Positions 25,948 through 34,570 of a stretch of DNA of 44,650 nt are shown here, one piece after another. This stretch comes from an uncultured Faecalibacterium sp. GTDB taxonomy: Bacteria > Bacillota > Clostridia > Oscillospirales > Ruminococcaceae. The stretch covers positions 1 to 44,650 of the forward strand of contig CAKTCY010000010.1 in the NCBI GenBank assembly GCA_934540955.1. Reading direction: 5' to 3'. Positions within the stretch are counted from its first letter, which is position 1. Each line of letters starts with the position of its first letter. A model generated the notes under the pieces. That model had not been told where the DNA came from and made no database searches. It saw only the letters and a program-made list of their open reading frames with translations. The translations under genes and the position numbers were made by a program.

Positions 25948-26235
25948 TCACCCGCCCATGGGCTGGTAGCGGGTAAGCACCGTATGCAGCCCCAGCTCCC
26001 GGGCGCGCGCCAGTAAGTACCGGTAACGGCACAGCAGCGCCTGCCGCTCGTAAATGCGCTGCTCGATGAGGTCGGTGTCCACCTCCATGTCAAACATCAT
26101 CTCGTTGCGCTTCAGGCAGAACAGGCATTCCTTCAGCTCCTCCTCCAGCTCCGGGTGATAGCGCTCGTGCTCGGTGTCCCGCGGGACGCGGGGCGAAAGC
26201 AGGGTCTGGGCGTTTTGTGTGGTTCGTTCCGGCAT
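25948..26235 (-). CDS. DUF2508 (YaaL-like) family protein
   Basis: A 95-residue, mainly helical protein. The helix LEEELKECLFCLKRNEMMFD and the following segment DLIEQRIYERQALLCRYRYLL match the DUF2508/YaaL family of Firmicutes, often found near recR and bofA; neither is here. The second ATG (26235) is chosen because AGGAGG is six bases upstream of it and touches the first ATG (26241). Function unknown. Confidence 0.82.
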   Translation of the reverse strand: MPERTTQNAQTLLSPRVPRDTEHERYHPELEEELKECLFCLKRNEMMFDMEVDTDLIEQRIYERQALLCRYRYLLARARELGLHTVLTRYQPMGG

Positions 26236-26391
26236 AGGCATCCTCCTTCTGGTACTTTGCAAGGCTTTGTACCTTCCAGTATAGGCGGTGCGGTGCGCAG
26301 AATGTGCCGAAGCGCGGCAGCGCTCCGGCGCAAACGTTCCGGCGCTGCTGCGGCATTTTCCAAAAAAGTACAACTTTTTTCAAAAATGTGC

Positions 26392-26420
26392 TTGACAACT
26401 CCGGGCTTTTCCCGTATAAT
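26392..26420 (+). promoter_or_regulatory. Consensus sigma-A promoter of tRNA-Gln
   Basis: A perfect TTGACA at 26392-26397 and a perfect TATAAT at 26415-26420 are 17 bases apart, about 43 bases before the tRNA. Confidence 0.9.
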
Positions 26421-26463
26421 AGCACACGTTGAGTGGCTCACCCCGCAAAACACAACAGAATAT

Positions 26464-26537
26464 TGGGGATTTGCATAGTGGTAGTGCGGTAGACTCTGAC
26501 TCTACTTGTGGGAGTTCGATTCTCTCATCCCCAACCA
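26464..26537 (+). tRNA. tRNA-Gln, anticodon CUG
   Basis: The acceptor pair TGGGGAT/ATCCCCA has the U1-A72 pair typical of tRNA-Gln. The anticodon stem GTAGA/TCTAC holds the loop CTCTGAC, giving CUG. GGAGTTCGATTCTC forms the T-arm, and the CCA end is encoded. Confidence 0.95.
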
Positions 26538-26544
26538 GAATAAA

Positions 26545-26575
26545 GCCATCTGAGGAAGCTCAGGTGGCTTTTTTG
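26545..26575 (+). terminator. tRNA-Gln terminator
   Basis: GCCATCTGAG pairs with CTCAGGTGGC around GAAG and is followed by six T. Confidence 0.9.
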
Positions 26576-26598
26576 TTTGCATTATCCGTGTGGCGCAA

Positions 26599-26876
26599 CG
26601 ATTCAGAATGCCCTCCGCTTTGCTCTGGGCATTTTCAGCGGAAAATCATTTAAATATTTCGCGTTTGTCGCACTCTGCGGAGTGCGACAAACGCTATTTT
26701 CACAGGAGGGGTCGTGACCGGAAGCGGCATTTGCAATTCAGACCACCATTTAGCCATTGCAGTTCTCCCCGTGAAAATGGGATAGCGGAGCGCCCGCAGG
26801 CGCTCTGCTATCCCGAAAATAAAAATAATATTTCCTTAGCTTATGCGCAGAGCGCAGCGGAGCGCATTTTCAATCG
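26599..26876. repeat. Dispersed hairpin element, copy D (complete)
   Basis: This is the most complete copy, about 278 bases, between tRNA-Gln and the 5'-nucleotidase gene. Its two ends are imperfect inverted repeats of about 40 bases (ATGCCCTCCGCTTTGCTC against ATGCGCTCCGCTGCGCTC on the other strand). Inside are a perfect 15-bp stem with a TGCG loop (26661-26694) and a second palindrome (26779-26814). No reading frame of note is present. It resembles a miniature inverted-repeat element. Confidence 0.75.
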
Positions 26877-26886
26877 TTCGCACTGC

Positions 26887-26920
26887 AAAAAACCGGGCAG
26901 CCCGCAGACTACCCGATTTT
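26887..26920 (-). terminator. Terminator of the 5'-nucleotidase gene
   Basis: On the minus strand CGGGTAG pairs with CTGCCCG (one G-U pair), with the TGCG apex of the hairpin family, and six T follow. It lies 38 bases after the gene. Confidence 0.8.
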
Positions 26921-26957
26921 GTACTATACCGGTGATTTTACCTTAATAAGATTTTCT

Positions 26958-28718
26958 TTACAGGATGGTGATGCGGCCTGCGCCGTAGGGCTGCTCGTAG
27001 TTGAGCAGGTAGCCGGGGTACGCAGCCAGCGGGCTGTTGGCGCTGGACAGGTGCGGCAGACCCGCAGCATCCGTGCCGTCAAAGATCATGGCGTAGGTAG
27101 CCATTACCAGATAGTCCTCGGACACATAGTCCTTGATCAGCTCTGCGCCGTCAAACATGGCAAAGCCGTCGCCCAGATTGCGCAGGGTGTAGTTCATGCC
27201 GGCCAGTGCGTAGGTGGCGCCCGGGTCCAGCGGCAGATAGCTGCCGGAAGCCTTATCGTAGATCTTCACGTTCTGCACACGCGGGGTGCCGGTGGCGCTG
27301 CCGATCCAGACGTTCTTCTCGTCAGTCTGCACGGTGTTGGGGATATCGGTGTGGATCTCGTAGGTAGCACCGGCCACCTGCAGGAAGCCGCCGTTCTCCT
27401 TGCCGCCCTCGCCTGCAAAGCGGGCTGCAAACTCCAGTGCGTCCTGGAGCTGCTTGCCGGTGACCGACATCAGGCAGGCCACGTTGCCAAAGGGGCTGAC
27501 CTGCTTGCAGGTCTTGAAGGTCCAGTCGCCAGCGGGCACATCGGCGCGGATGCCGCCGCCGTTCATGATGGCCACATCACAGTGCAGCTTTTCCACCTCG
27601 TTGAAGTAGGTGTAGATGCCGTCAGCCACAAAGTCACCGAGGTTGGTCTCGGCAGAGCGGATGCGGCGCTTGCCGGTGGCGGGGTCGGTGACGTAGAAAT
27701 CGCTATCGCCCACAGCGATCTTCTCGCCCAGCATATCGTCCACGGTGTTCACCCAGCCGGTCTGCATGGCGGCAATATTGGCATCCATGCCCTCGTGGGT
27801 GGGGATGAGCTTGGTGGTGATAGTGCCGTCCGCAGCGATGGTCATCTCGCCTACGTTGGCAAAGTAAGAGCCGGTCTGGGTCAGGGTGACAGCCTTGCCG
27901 GAAGCATCCTGCACCTGCTTGTTCTCCATTACGGTATGGGAGTGGCCGTCGATAAAGGCGTCAAAGCCGCTGGTGTGGGCAATGACCTCCTCACTGGTCC
28001 ACGGAGAGGAAGAGGGGTCTACGCCCAGATGGCCCAGACCGATGACCACGTCTGCCAGAAGCTTTGCCTTATCAATGGCCCTCTGCACGGCATCGTAGAG
28101 CTTTTTGCCGTCCTCGCCGCCCTGAATATCGTAGATGTACTTGCGCTGTGCCTTGTCCATAAAGTAGGCGGGGGTGGACTTGGTAAAGGTCTCGGGGGTG
28201 GTAACGCCCACAAAGGCGATGCGTCTGCCGCCGCGCACGAACACCTTGACGGAGGGCAGCACCCGCAGGCCGGTGCGCAGGTCTACCCAGTTGCAGGACA
28301 GGTACGGGAAGTCTGCTTCCTTCATGATGGCCTTGGCGCGGTCCATGCCGTAGTCAAACTCGTGGTTGCCGGGGGTAGCGGCATCGTAACCGGCAGCGTT
28401 CATCAGCTTGATGATGGAGGCGCCCTCGTCCATGGAGCCGTAGGCAGTGCCCTGCACATGGTCGCCTGCGTCCACCAGCAGCACGTCCTTGCCGGCGTTC
28501 TGGTAACTCTGCTTCAGGTCGGCAATGGCGGCGTAGGTCAGCTTGGGGCTCTGCTTATCAATGTAGGTATGGACATCGTTGGTGTACAGGATGGTGACAT
28601 CAGACTTGTCACCATACCAGCAGGCCGATGCGGCAGGCGCACCGATGGCCATGGATGCAGCGGCAGCGGTCACACCAGCAGCCTTTAAAAAGCTGCGACG
28701 GGAAATAAGTTGTTTCAC
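26958..28718 (-). CDS. Tat-exported bifunctional metallophosphatase/5'-nucleotidase
   Basis: An extracellular phosphatase that should release phosphate from nucleotides. A twin-arginine signal (SRRSFLK at residues 6-12) precedes an alanine-rich hydrophobic stretch. The metallophosphoesterase domain shows YTNDVHTY, DAGDHVQGT, GNHEFDYG, LGHLGVD and DGHSHT, all metal-site motifs. The 5'-nucleotidase C-terminal domain shows NLGDFVADGI and NGGGIRADV. The GTG at 28718 has AAGGAGG ten bases upstream and puts the signal peptide at the N-terminus; the longer open frame is leader. Confidence 0.92.
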   Translation of the reverse strand: MKQLISRRSFLKAAGVTAAAASMAIGAPAASACWYGDKSDVTILYTNDVHTYIDKQSPKLTYAAIADLKQSYQNAGKDVLLVDAGDHVQGTAYGSMDEGASIIKLMNAAGYDAATPGNHEFDYGMDRAKAIMKEADFPYLSCNWVDLRTGLRVLPSVKVFVRGGRRIAFVGVTTPETFTKSTPAYFMDKAQRKYIYDIQGGEDGKKLYDAVQRAIDKAKLLADVVIGLGHLGVDPSSSPWTSEEVIAHTSGFDAFIDGHSHTVMENKQVQDASGKAVTLTQTGSYFANVGEMTIAADGTITTKLIPTHEGMDANIAAMQTGWVNTVDDMLGEKIAVGDSDFYVTDPATGKRRIRSAETNLGDFVADGIYTYFNEVEKLHCDVAIMNGGGIRADVPAGDWTFKTCKQVSPFGNVACLMSVTGKQLQDALEFAARFAGEGGKENGGFLQVAGATYEIHTDIPNTVQTDEKNVWIGSATGTPRVQNVKIYDKASGSYLPLDPGATYALAGMNYTLRNLGDGFAMFDGAELIKDYVSEDYLVMATYAMIFDGTDAAGLPHLSSANSPLAAYPGYLLNYEQPYGAGRITIL

Positions 28719-28794
28719 AGGAAAACGACCTCCTTTTATTTTTGGCGTATCGCATTTGAGGCAGGCTCTTCCCTCCTGCCCTTTCAATAGCTCT

Positions 28795-28823
28795 AGCATA
28801 GCACAGAACGCCGCCGCAAACAA
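28795..28823 (-). promoter_or_regulatory. Promoter of the 5'-nucleotidase gene
   Basis: TTGTTT and TATGCT on the minus strand are 17 bases apart, about 75 bases before the GTG start. Confidence 0.6.
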
Positions 28824-28909
28824 GCTAAAATCATTCTTTTGGTACAAATAATTTTCACGTTCCGCTTTATTTTGGCACACATTGTACCATTTTTACACAA
28901 ATCCTATAC

Positions 28910-28958
28910 AAAAAAGGCCTCCCCGTGCCCTGTCGCAGAGCAGCGGAGAGGTCTTTTT
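28910..28958 (-). terminator. Terminator of the oleate hydratase gene
   Basis: GACCTCTCCG pairs imperfectly with CGGGGAGGCC around a long loop, with six T on the minus strand. Confidence 0.75.
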
Positions 28959-29006
28959 AGGGGGAGTATTGACCCGTTGCCGGGTCTATCGGAGGAGAGG
29001 GAAATA

Positions 29007-30779
29007 TCAGATGGCGTTATACTCCTTGAGGAACTTCTCAAGGTCGGTGCCCTCGATCTTCTTCAAGGCCTCCTTCATCGCCAGACGCGGGATCAGCGGC
29101 AGATCCATATCGGTGATCTTTTTGCCGTCGCGCAGCTTTACGGTGGCATCGATCAGGGCGCGCACATCGTAGGTGCTGCCCCAGACCTCGGGCACGCCGC
29201 GGTCGATGTTCAGCAGGGTGTACACGGCCTCCATACCGGTGCGCATGGAGTACTCGGTGGTGAAGATGGTGTCGCGGGCGGTCTCGGCAAACTGGCCGAG
29301 GAAGGCAAAGTTCACAGCACCCTCGGGCACAACATCGGGGCGGTCGCCCATGGCGCGCGGCATGAAGAATGCGTCGATATAGGGCATCATCACAGGCACG
29401 GTGTTGGCGCTGTGCTCTGCCAGCTCAGCGATCTGATCCTCGGGCACACCGATGTGGTACAGCCACTCCATGCAGATCTCGCGGCCAGTGCACTCACGCA
29501 TGGGCTTCTTGACGTAATCGCCGGGCTTATCGCTGAACAGGCCGTACACCCAGACGCACAGCTGGTTCTTGGGCTGATCCTTGAACTGCTGCTGACGGTT
29601 CAGCGTCCAGCTGAGCAGCCAGCTGGAGTCCTTGACGGTGACGATGCCGCCGGTGACTGTGTGGCCGCTGAAGGGGTCGCGCTTGCAGATCTTGCGGATA
29701 TACTGGGGGATCTTGTCGTCCAGCGTGGTGATGGTGGCGCTCTCCCAGTTGCTCAGCTCCGGCTCGGAGCAGAACTTTTCCGGGTGACCGAAGGAGGGAT
29801 CCTGTGCGGCGATCTTCTTCCACAGATCCCAGCCGTTGCCGGGCTGGATGGTGGGATCGAAGCCGGTAGCCTTATCCTGTGCACCCACGGTGCAGCTTTC
29901 CACGCAGCCGCCGTTGGTGATGAACAGCAGGTCGTTCTCGGTCAGGTCGATGTTGGAGGTCTCGCCCTCGTGCTCCACGGTGACGGAGCTTGCCAGCTTG
30001 CGGCCCTTCTGGATATCGAACTTCACGTCCGTGACCTTGGTGTTGTAGTGGAACTGCACGCCAAAGCCTTCCAGATAGCGCACCATGGGCAGGATGATGG
30101 ACTCGTACTGGTTATAGCGGGTAAAGCGCAGGGCGGTAAAGTCCGGCAGACCGCCGATGTGGTGGATATAGCGCTTGAGGTACAGCTTCATCTCCAAAGC
30201 GCTGTGCCAGTTCTCGAAGGCGAACATGGTGCGCCAGTACATCCAGAAGTTGGTGTTGAGCACCTCGTCATCGAAGAAATCGGTGATCTTTTTATCCTGC
30301 AGCTGCTCGTCCGGGGTGAAGAACAGCTTCATGATCTCCATGGCGCCCTTATCGGACAGGCCGAACTTGCCGTCGGTGTGGGCATCCTCGCCGCGGTTGA
30401 CGGTGGCACGGCACAGGGAGAAGTTGGGGTCCTCCTTGTTCAGCCAGTAATACTCGTCCAGCACGCTGGCACCCTCGGTCTCCAGAGACGGGATGGAGTG
30501 CAGCATATCCCACATGACCTCGAAGTGGTTGTCCATCTCGCGGCCGCCGCGCATCACATAGCCGATATCGTACTTGTAGCCATCGCAGGCGCCGCCGGCC
30601 AGTGCGTTCTTTTCAAACACATGGACGTGCTCGCCCTTCATCTGGCCGTCACGCACCAGATAGCAGGCAGCGGTCAGGGCTGCCAGACCGGAGCCGATGA
30701 TATAGGCGGATTTATGATCCACACCCTCCGGCTTTTTGGGGGTTGCAAAAGCTTCGTAGTTGCCACTGGAATAGTACAT
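29007..30779 (-). CDS. ohyA: Oleate hydratase
   Basis: FAD-dependent enzyme that adds water to the cis-9 double bond of oleic and linoleic acid, giving 10-hydroxy fatty acids. The N-terminal MYYSSGNYEAFATP and the FAD motif YIIGSGLAALTAACYLV (G29) are seen. Further family segments are GGRMD-like GGREMDNHFE, YYWLNKEDPNFSLCR and NWESATITTLD. At 590 residues it is full length. GGGAGG lies upstream of the ATG at 30779. It has its own promoter and terminator. In gut bacteria it is thought to detoxify dietary fatty acids; that role is inferred here. Confidence 0.96.
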   Translation of the reverse strand: MYYSSGNYEAFATPKKPEGVDHKSAYIIGSGLAALTAACYLVRDGQMKGEHVHVFEKNALAGGACDGYKYDIGYVMRGGREMDNHFEVMWDMLHSIPSLETEGASVLDEYYWLNKEDPNFSLCRATVNRGEDAHTDGKFGLSDKGAMEIMKLFFTPDEQLQDKKITDFFDDEVLNTNFWMYWRTMFAFENWHSALEMKLYLKRYIHHIGGLPDFTALRFTRYNQYESIILPMVRYLEGFGVQFHYNTKVTDVKFDIQKGRKLASSVTVEHEGETSNIDLTENDLLFITNGGCVESCTVGAQDKATGFDPTIQPGNGWDLWKKIAAQDPSFGHPEKFCSEPELSNWESATITTLDDKIPQYIRKICKRDPFSGHTVTGGIVTVKDSSWLLSWTLNRQQQFKDQPKNQLCVWVYGLFSDKPGDYVKKPMRECTGREICMEWLYHIGVPEDQIAELAEHSANTVPVMMPYIDAFFMPRAMGDRPDVVPEGAVNFAFLGQFAETARDTIFTTEYSMRTGMEAVYTLLNIDRGVPEVWGSTYDVRALIDATVKLRDGKKITDMDLPLIPRLAMKEALKKIEGTDLEKFLKEYNAI

Positions 30780-30838
30780 AAAAAAGCCTCCCTGTTTCAA
30801 TATTCTTCAGCATCTCGTGTGCTGTTCTCTATGGCAAC

Positions 30839-30867
30839 AGTATACCCCGCAAAGCGAACCGGAACAA
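30839..30867 (-). promoter_or_regulatory. Promoter of ohyA
   Basis: TTGTTC and TATACT on the minus strand are 17 bases apart, about 55 bases before the ATG. Confidence 0.68.
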
Positions 30868-30940
30868 CAAACAAACCCCGCCCGGTGTATAGATTTTTTA
30901 CATCCTCCCCTATTTGCTGGAATTGCGTACAAATTGTGAC

Positions 30941-30982
30941 AAAAAGAGAGCCGCCGCACAAGGCTCTGTGCAGCGGCTCTCT
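30941..30982 (-). terminator. Terminator of the TSCPD gene
   Basis: AGAGAGCCGC pairs with GCGGCTCTCT, with an inner GCACA/TGTGC stem, and TTTTTG follows on the minus strand. The base is similar to the M18 gene terminator at 13871. Confidence 0.83.
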
Positions 30983-30989
30983 ATCGGTT

Positions 30990-31253
30990 TTAGTTCATCT
31001 CTTCCAGTGCCTTTTTCAGGTTCTTGGCGATCTGATCCGGGCAGCTGGTGCCGCGGAAGCCGCACAGCGTGCCGTCCAGACGGACAATGGCGTCCTCTGC
31101 CTTCATGCCGGTAAGCAGCTGGCAGATGCCCTTCAGGTTGCCGTTGCAGCCGCCGACGACCGCGATGGATGCAATGGTGTGGTCATCGTTCAGCACAAAG
31201 TTGGTCTGCTTGGAGCAGGTACCCTTATTCGGGAAGGAAAATTCCTTGCTCAT
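30990..31253 (-). CDS. TSCPD domain protein (TIGR03905-type)
   Basis: An 87-residue protein with a Cys in GTCSKQ, the segment VVGGCNGNLKGICQLL, and the C-terminal TSCPDQIAKNLKKAL that names the domain. TSCPD domains also occur at the end of some ribonucleotide reductases. The stand-alone family has no settled function, and the conserved Cys residues suggest metal binding. It starts five bases after the PHP gene stop, so the two form an operon. Confidence 0.9.
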   Translation of the reverse strand: MSKEFSFPNKGTCSKQTNFVLNDDHTIASIAVVGGCNGNLKGICQLLTGMKAEDAIVRLDGTLCGFRGTSCPDQIAKNLKKALEEMN

Positions 31254-31258
31254 AGTCT

Positions 31259-32119
31259 TTACGTCCTCTCTCTTTTACGTTTTTCGGCGATGGCGCGCAG
31301 CTGCGCTGCGGCCTCGTCCGGTGCGGTACAGGTGCCGATGGGGTGGGGATGCTTGTGGTTGCGGCCATGGAAGTCCGTGCCCGCAGTAGCCACAAGGCCG
31401 TACTGCTTGCACAGGGCAAGGCACTCGGCGCTGTCCTCCGGGCTGTTGCTGGGGTGGTACACCTCTATGCCGTCCACTGCGCCCTCTGCCGCCAGCTCGC
31501 GCAGCAGGGGCATACTTTTATAGACCGTGGGGTGGGCAAACACCACTGCGCCGCCGCTGGCTTTAGCGGTAGCCAGCACCTGCCGCACCGGCAGATACTC
31601 CGGCGAGTGCAGCACGATGCCCCGGGGGTTCCACCCGAACAGCTTGTGGTAGGTCTCGCCGTAGATGCTGCCATCGGTCAGGCCCAGCAGCTCCAGCGCC
31701 TGCATCAGCCCGCTTTTGAACAGCACCCCGCTGGCCTTGGTGGTCTCCCACGCAAGGTCAGTGGTAAACTGCGGGTACAGCTGCTCCAGCTCCTTTGCGC
31801 TCTGCAAAGCGCAGGCGTTGCGGCGCTCCTTCATGATGGCGCAGTGCTCCCGCAGCGCCGGGCAGTCAACGTCCGGGTAGTAGCACAGCAGATGCACCCG
31901 GTGCTGGCGCTCAAAGTCGTAGCCGGTCAGCTCCACGGCGGGGATCAGCTCTACCCCGTCCTGCCCGGTGTGGGCATAGGCGTACTGGGCGCTGAGCAGG
32001 GTGTCGTGGTCCGAAAGGGCGATGGCGTGCAGCCCGGTGCGGGCGGCGATGGACGCCAGCCGCTCGATGGGCACGGCACCGTCTGAGCAGGTGGAATGGA
32101 TATGCAGGTCACAGGACAT
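31259..32119 (-). CDS. PHP-domain phosphoesterase
   Basis: Metal-dependent phosphoesterase of 286 residues. PHP motifs are DLHIHSTCSDG (1), LSDHDT (2), a central VELTGYDFE region, HPTVYKS and the late GTDFHGRNH. Relatives cleave 3',5'-bisphosphates or short RNA; the substrate here is open. It is followed closely by the TSCPD gene and starts 14 bases after the aconitase-like gene ends, so the three genes may share a message. Confidence 0.9.
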   Translation of the reverse strand: MSCDLHIHSTCSDGAVPIERLASIAARTGLHAIALSDHDTLLSAQYAYAHTGQDGVELIPAVELTGYDFERQHRVHLLCYYPDVDCPALREHCAIMKERRNACALQSAKELEQLYPQFTTDLAWETTKASGVLFKSGLMQALELLGLTDGSIYGETYHKLFGWNPRGIVLHSPEYLPVRQVLATAKASGGAVVFAHPTVYKSMPLLRELAAEGAVDGIEVYHPSNSPEDSAECLALCKQYGLVATAGTDFHGRNHKHPHPIGTCTAPDEAAAQLRAIAEKRKRERT

Positions 32120-32133
32120 AGCGGGTTACTTCC

Positions 32134-34410
32134 TTAGTGCTTATAGAAATTGATCAGGCAGCCGTCAGCCAAAATCTGGCGCTCGTCGGTGGTGAGCGGA
32201 GCCATGTACAGCTCAAACTCCTTGACGGTATCGCCCAGAACGTAGGCCTTGATGTTCTGCAGGTCGCCCTTGAGTGCTTCCCGCACATTGGGGATGAGCA
32301 CATAGTCCCCCAGACCAAAGGGGGTGGCACCTGCCAGCTGCAGGGGCAGCATACCCCAGTTGATCAGGTTGGAGCGGTAACGCTTGGTGGCGTACTCGGT
32401 AACGATATTGGCACCGGCGCCCAGCACACGCTGGCAGCTGGCGGCCTGCTCGCGGGCAGAGCCGTCGCCGGGCTTGACCGCAAAGATGGTGGAAGCGATC
32501 TGGATATCGTTCCAGCCCAGCTTCTCGCAGCCGGGCACGGCGTTCACCTTAGCCAGCAGGGCGGCATCTTCTGCACCGGCGCGGCGGGCGTTCTCCTCGG
32601 CCTGCACAGCCTTGGCGCGGCCCACATACTCCGGGTCCTTGCGGCTGAGGGTGAATTCTGCCAGACCCAAGGGGTTAGAGCGGTAAGAGGAGGTTTCACC
32701 GGAGGGGATCAGCTCGTCGGTGGTGGTGACGGGGTCGGTGATATAAGAAGCCACCTTCAGCAGCAGGTTGTCGCCCAGCGGTGCGATCTCCGGCCAGTCC
32801 TTGATGTTGGGGCCAAACTTGAGCAGGGCGTCGTAATCGCCCTTGCCAAAGCCCTGATACACGCGGGTATCGTAGCTGGAGGCATCGTACTGGTACTCCG
32901 GCACGGTGGGATCGTAATCAATGTCGGTGGCAGGGGTCAGGATGCCGCCGTTGGCGGTGGTGGCTGCAATGCTGCGGGCATCCATCAGTGCCACACCGGA
33001 CAGCTGGCCGCTGCCGGGCTTGGAGCCCTCGCGGCTGGGGAAGTTGCGGGTGGTGTGACGGATGGACAGTGCACCGTTGGCGGGCACATCGCCTGCGCCG
33101 AAGCAGGGGCCGCAGAAGGCGGTGCGGATGGTGGCGCCGCTGGCCATCAGCTCGCCGATAACGCCGGTGCGCACCAGCTCCATCATGATGGGCTGGCTGC
33201 CGGGGTAAACGCTCAGGGCGTAGTCGCCGCAGCCGCCGGTGTGACCCTTGAGGATGGAAGCAGCCTCGTAGATGCTGTCGTACAGGCCGCCTGCGCAGCC
33301 TGCAATGACGCCCTGATCCACACGCAGCTTGCCGTTTTCGATCTTGCTGCACAGATCCAGCTGCACGTCCTTGCGGCCGATCAGCTTCTGCACATCCTGC
33401 TCGCAGGCGTGGAGGATGTCCTCCAGATTTGCGTTCAGCTCCTCGATGGTAAAGGCGTTGGAGGGGTGCATGGGCAGGGCGATCATGGGACGGATGGCAG
33501 AAAGGTCCACCTCCACTACGCCATCGTAGTAGGCAAGGTCTGCCGGTGCCAGCTTTTTGTAGTCTGCTGCGCGGCCGTGCACTGCCAGAAAACGCTGGGT
33601 GACTTCGTCGGTCTCCCAGATGGAGGACAGGCAGGTGGTCTCGGTGGTCATGGCATCAATGGCGTTGCGGGTATCCTGCCGCAGGGAGGCAATGCCGGGG
33701 CCCACGAACTCCATGACCTTGTTCTTGACGTAGCCGCTCTTGAACAGCTTGCCCACAAGGGCAATGGCTACATCGTGGGGGCCGCAGCCCGCCGGCAGAC
33801 TGCCGGTCAGGTAGATAGCCACCACGCCCGGGCGGGCAACATCATAGGTACGGCCCAGCAGCTGCTTTGCCAGCTCGCCGCCGCCCTCGCCAATGGCCAT
33901 GGTGCCCAGTGCGCCGTAGCGGGTGTGGGAGTCCGAGCCAAGGATCATTTTGCCGCAGCCGGCAAAGCGCTCGCGCATATACTGGTGGATGACTGCCATG
34001 TGCGGGGGCACAAAGATGCCGCCGTACTTTTTGGCAGCGGACAGGCCAAAGCGGTGGTCGTCCTCGTTGATGGTGCCGCCCACAGCGCACAGGCTGTTGT
34101 GGCAGTTGGTGAGCACATAAGGGATGGGGAATTTTTCCAGCCCGGAAGCACGGGCGGTCTGGATAATGCCCACAAAGGTGATGTCATGGCTTGCCATGGC
34201 ATCAAACTTGATCTTCAGGTTCTCGGCATCGCCGCTGGTGTTGTGTGCCTGCATAATGCTGTAGGCCATGGTACCGGTCTTAGCCGCGGCAGCGGCAGCA
34301 GCATCAAAGCCCTTTGCTGCCAGTGCTGCGGGTGCGTTGCCGTCTGCGGGCACCCACTCTCCGCGCGCATAGTACGCACCGCCGGTGCTGCATTTGATCA
34401 TATCCAACAT
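32134..34410 (-). CDS. Aconitase-family hydratase (YbhJ-like)
   Basis: A 758-residue aconitase superfamily protein. Iron-sulfur ligands are seen in [11 protein letters not shown] near 370 and [11 protein letters not shown] near 431. Substrate motifs include [13 protein letters not shown] near 155 and [12 protein letters not shown]. The long form with a fused swivel-like C-terminal domain resembles the E. coli YbhJ type more than classical AcnA. It may hydrate a citrate-like acid; the substrate is unknown. The ATG at 34410 (GAGAGGCG upstream) is preferred over an earlier in-frame start at 34461. Confidence 0.85.
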   Translation of the reverse strand: MLDMIKCSTGGAYYARGEWVPADGNAPAALAAKGFDAAAAAAAKTGTMAYSIMQAHNTSGDAENLKIKFDAMASHDITFVGIIQTARASGLEKFPIPYVLTNCHNSLCAVGGTINEDDHRFGLSAAKKYGGIFVPPHMAVIHQYMRERFAGCGKMILGSDSHTRYGALGTMAIGEGGGELAKQLLGRTYDVARPGVVAIYLTGSLPAGCGPHDVAIALVGKLFKSGYVKNKVMEFVGPGIASLRQDTRNAIDAMTTETTCLSSIWETDEVTQRFLAVHGRAADYKKLAPADLAYYDGVVEVDLSAIRPMIALPMHPSNAFTIEELNANLEDILHACEQDVQKLIGRKDVQLDLCSKIENGKLRVDQGVIAGCAGGLYDSIYEAASILKGHTGGCGDYALSVYPGSQPIMMELVRTGVIGELMASGATIRTAFCGPCFGAGDVPANGALSIRHTTRNFPSREGSKPGSGQLSGVALMDARSIAATTANGGILTPATDIDYDPTVPEYQYDASSYDTRVYQGFGKGDYDALLKFGPNIKDWPEIAPLGDNLLLKVASYITDPVTTTDELIPSGETSSYRSNPLGLAEFTLSRKDPEYVGRAKAVQAEENARRAGAEDAALLAKVNAVPGCEKLGWNDIQIASTIFAVKPGDGSAREQAASCQRVLGAGANIVTEYATKRYRSNLINWGMLPLQLAGATPFGLGDYVLIPNVREALKGDLQNIKAYVLGDTVKEFELYMAPLTTDERQILADGCLINFYKH

Positions 34411-34570
34411 CTCGATTCGCCTCTCTTTTTGTATTTTCCCGCCCGCCGCAATTGCGGGCATTGCCCCGGCAGTGCGGGGTCACCCCTGCCCTGCCCTGTT
34501 ACGGCAAAGCCGTATTTACCTGTTATTATAGCATGAAAGGGCGAAAAGAAAAAGCACTTTTTATGAACCC

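Noticed and set aside
28839..31523. An 894-codon open frame opposite oleate hydratase and its neighbours
   Set aside because: Antisense shadow across two genes and their spacers, with no recognisable motif.
32137..34536. A 799-codon open frame opposite the aconitase-like gene
   Set aside because: Antisense shadow rich in Gly, Ala, His and Val; the other strand carries all conserved iron-sulfur motifs.
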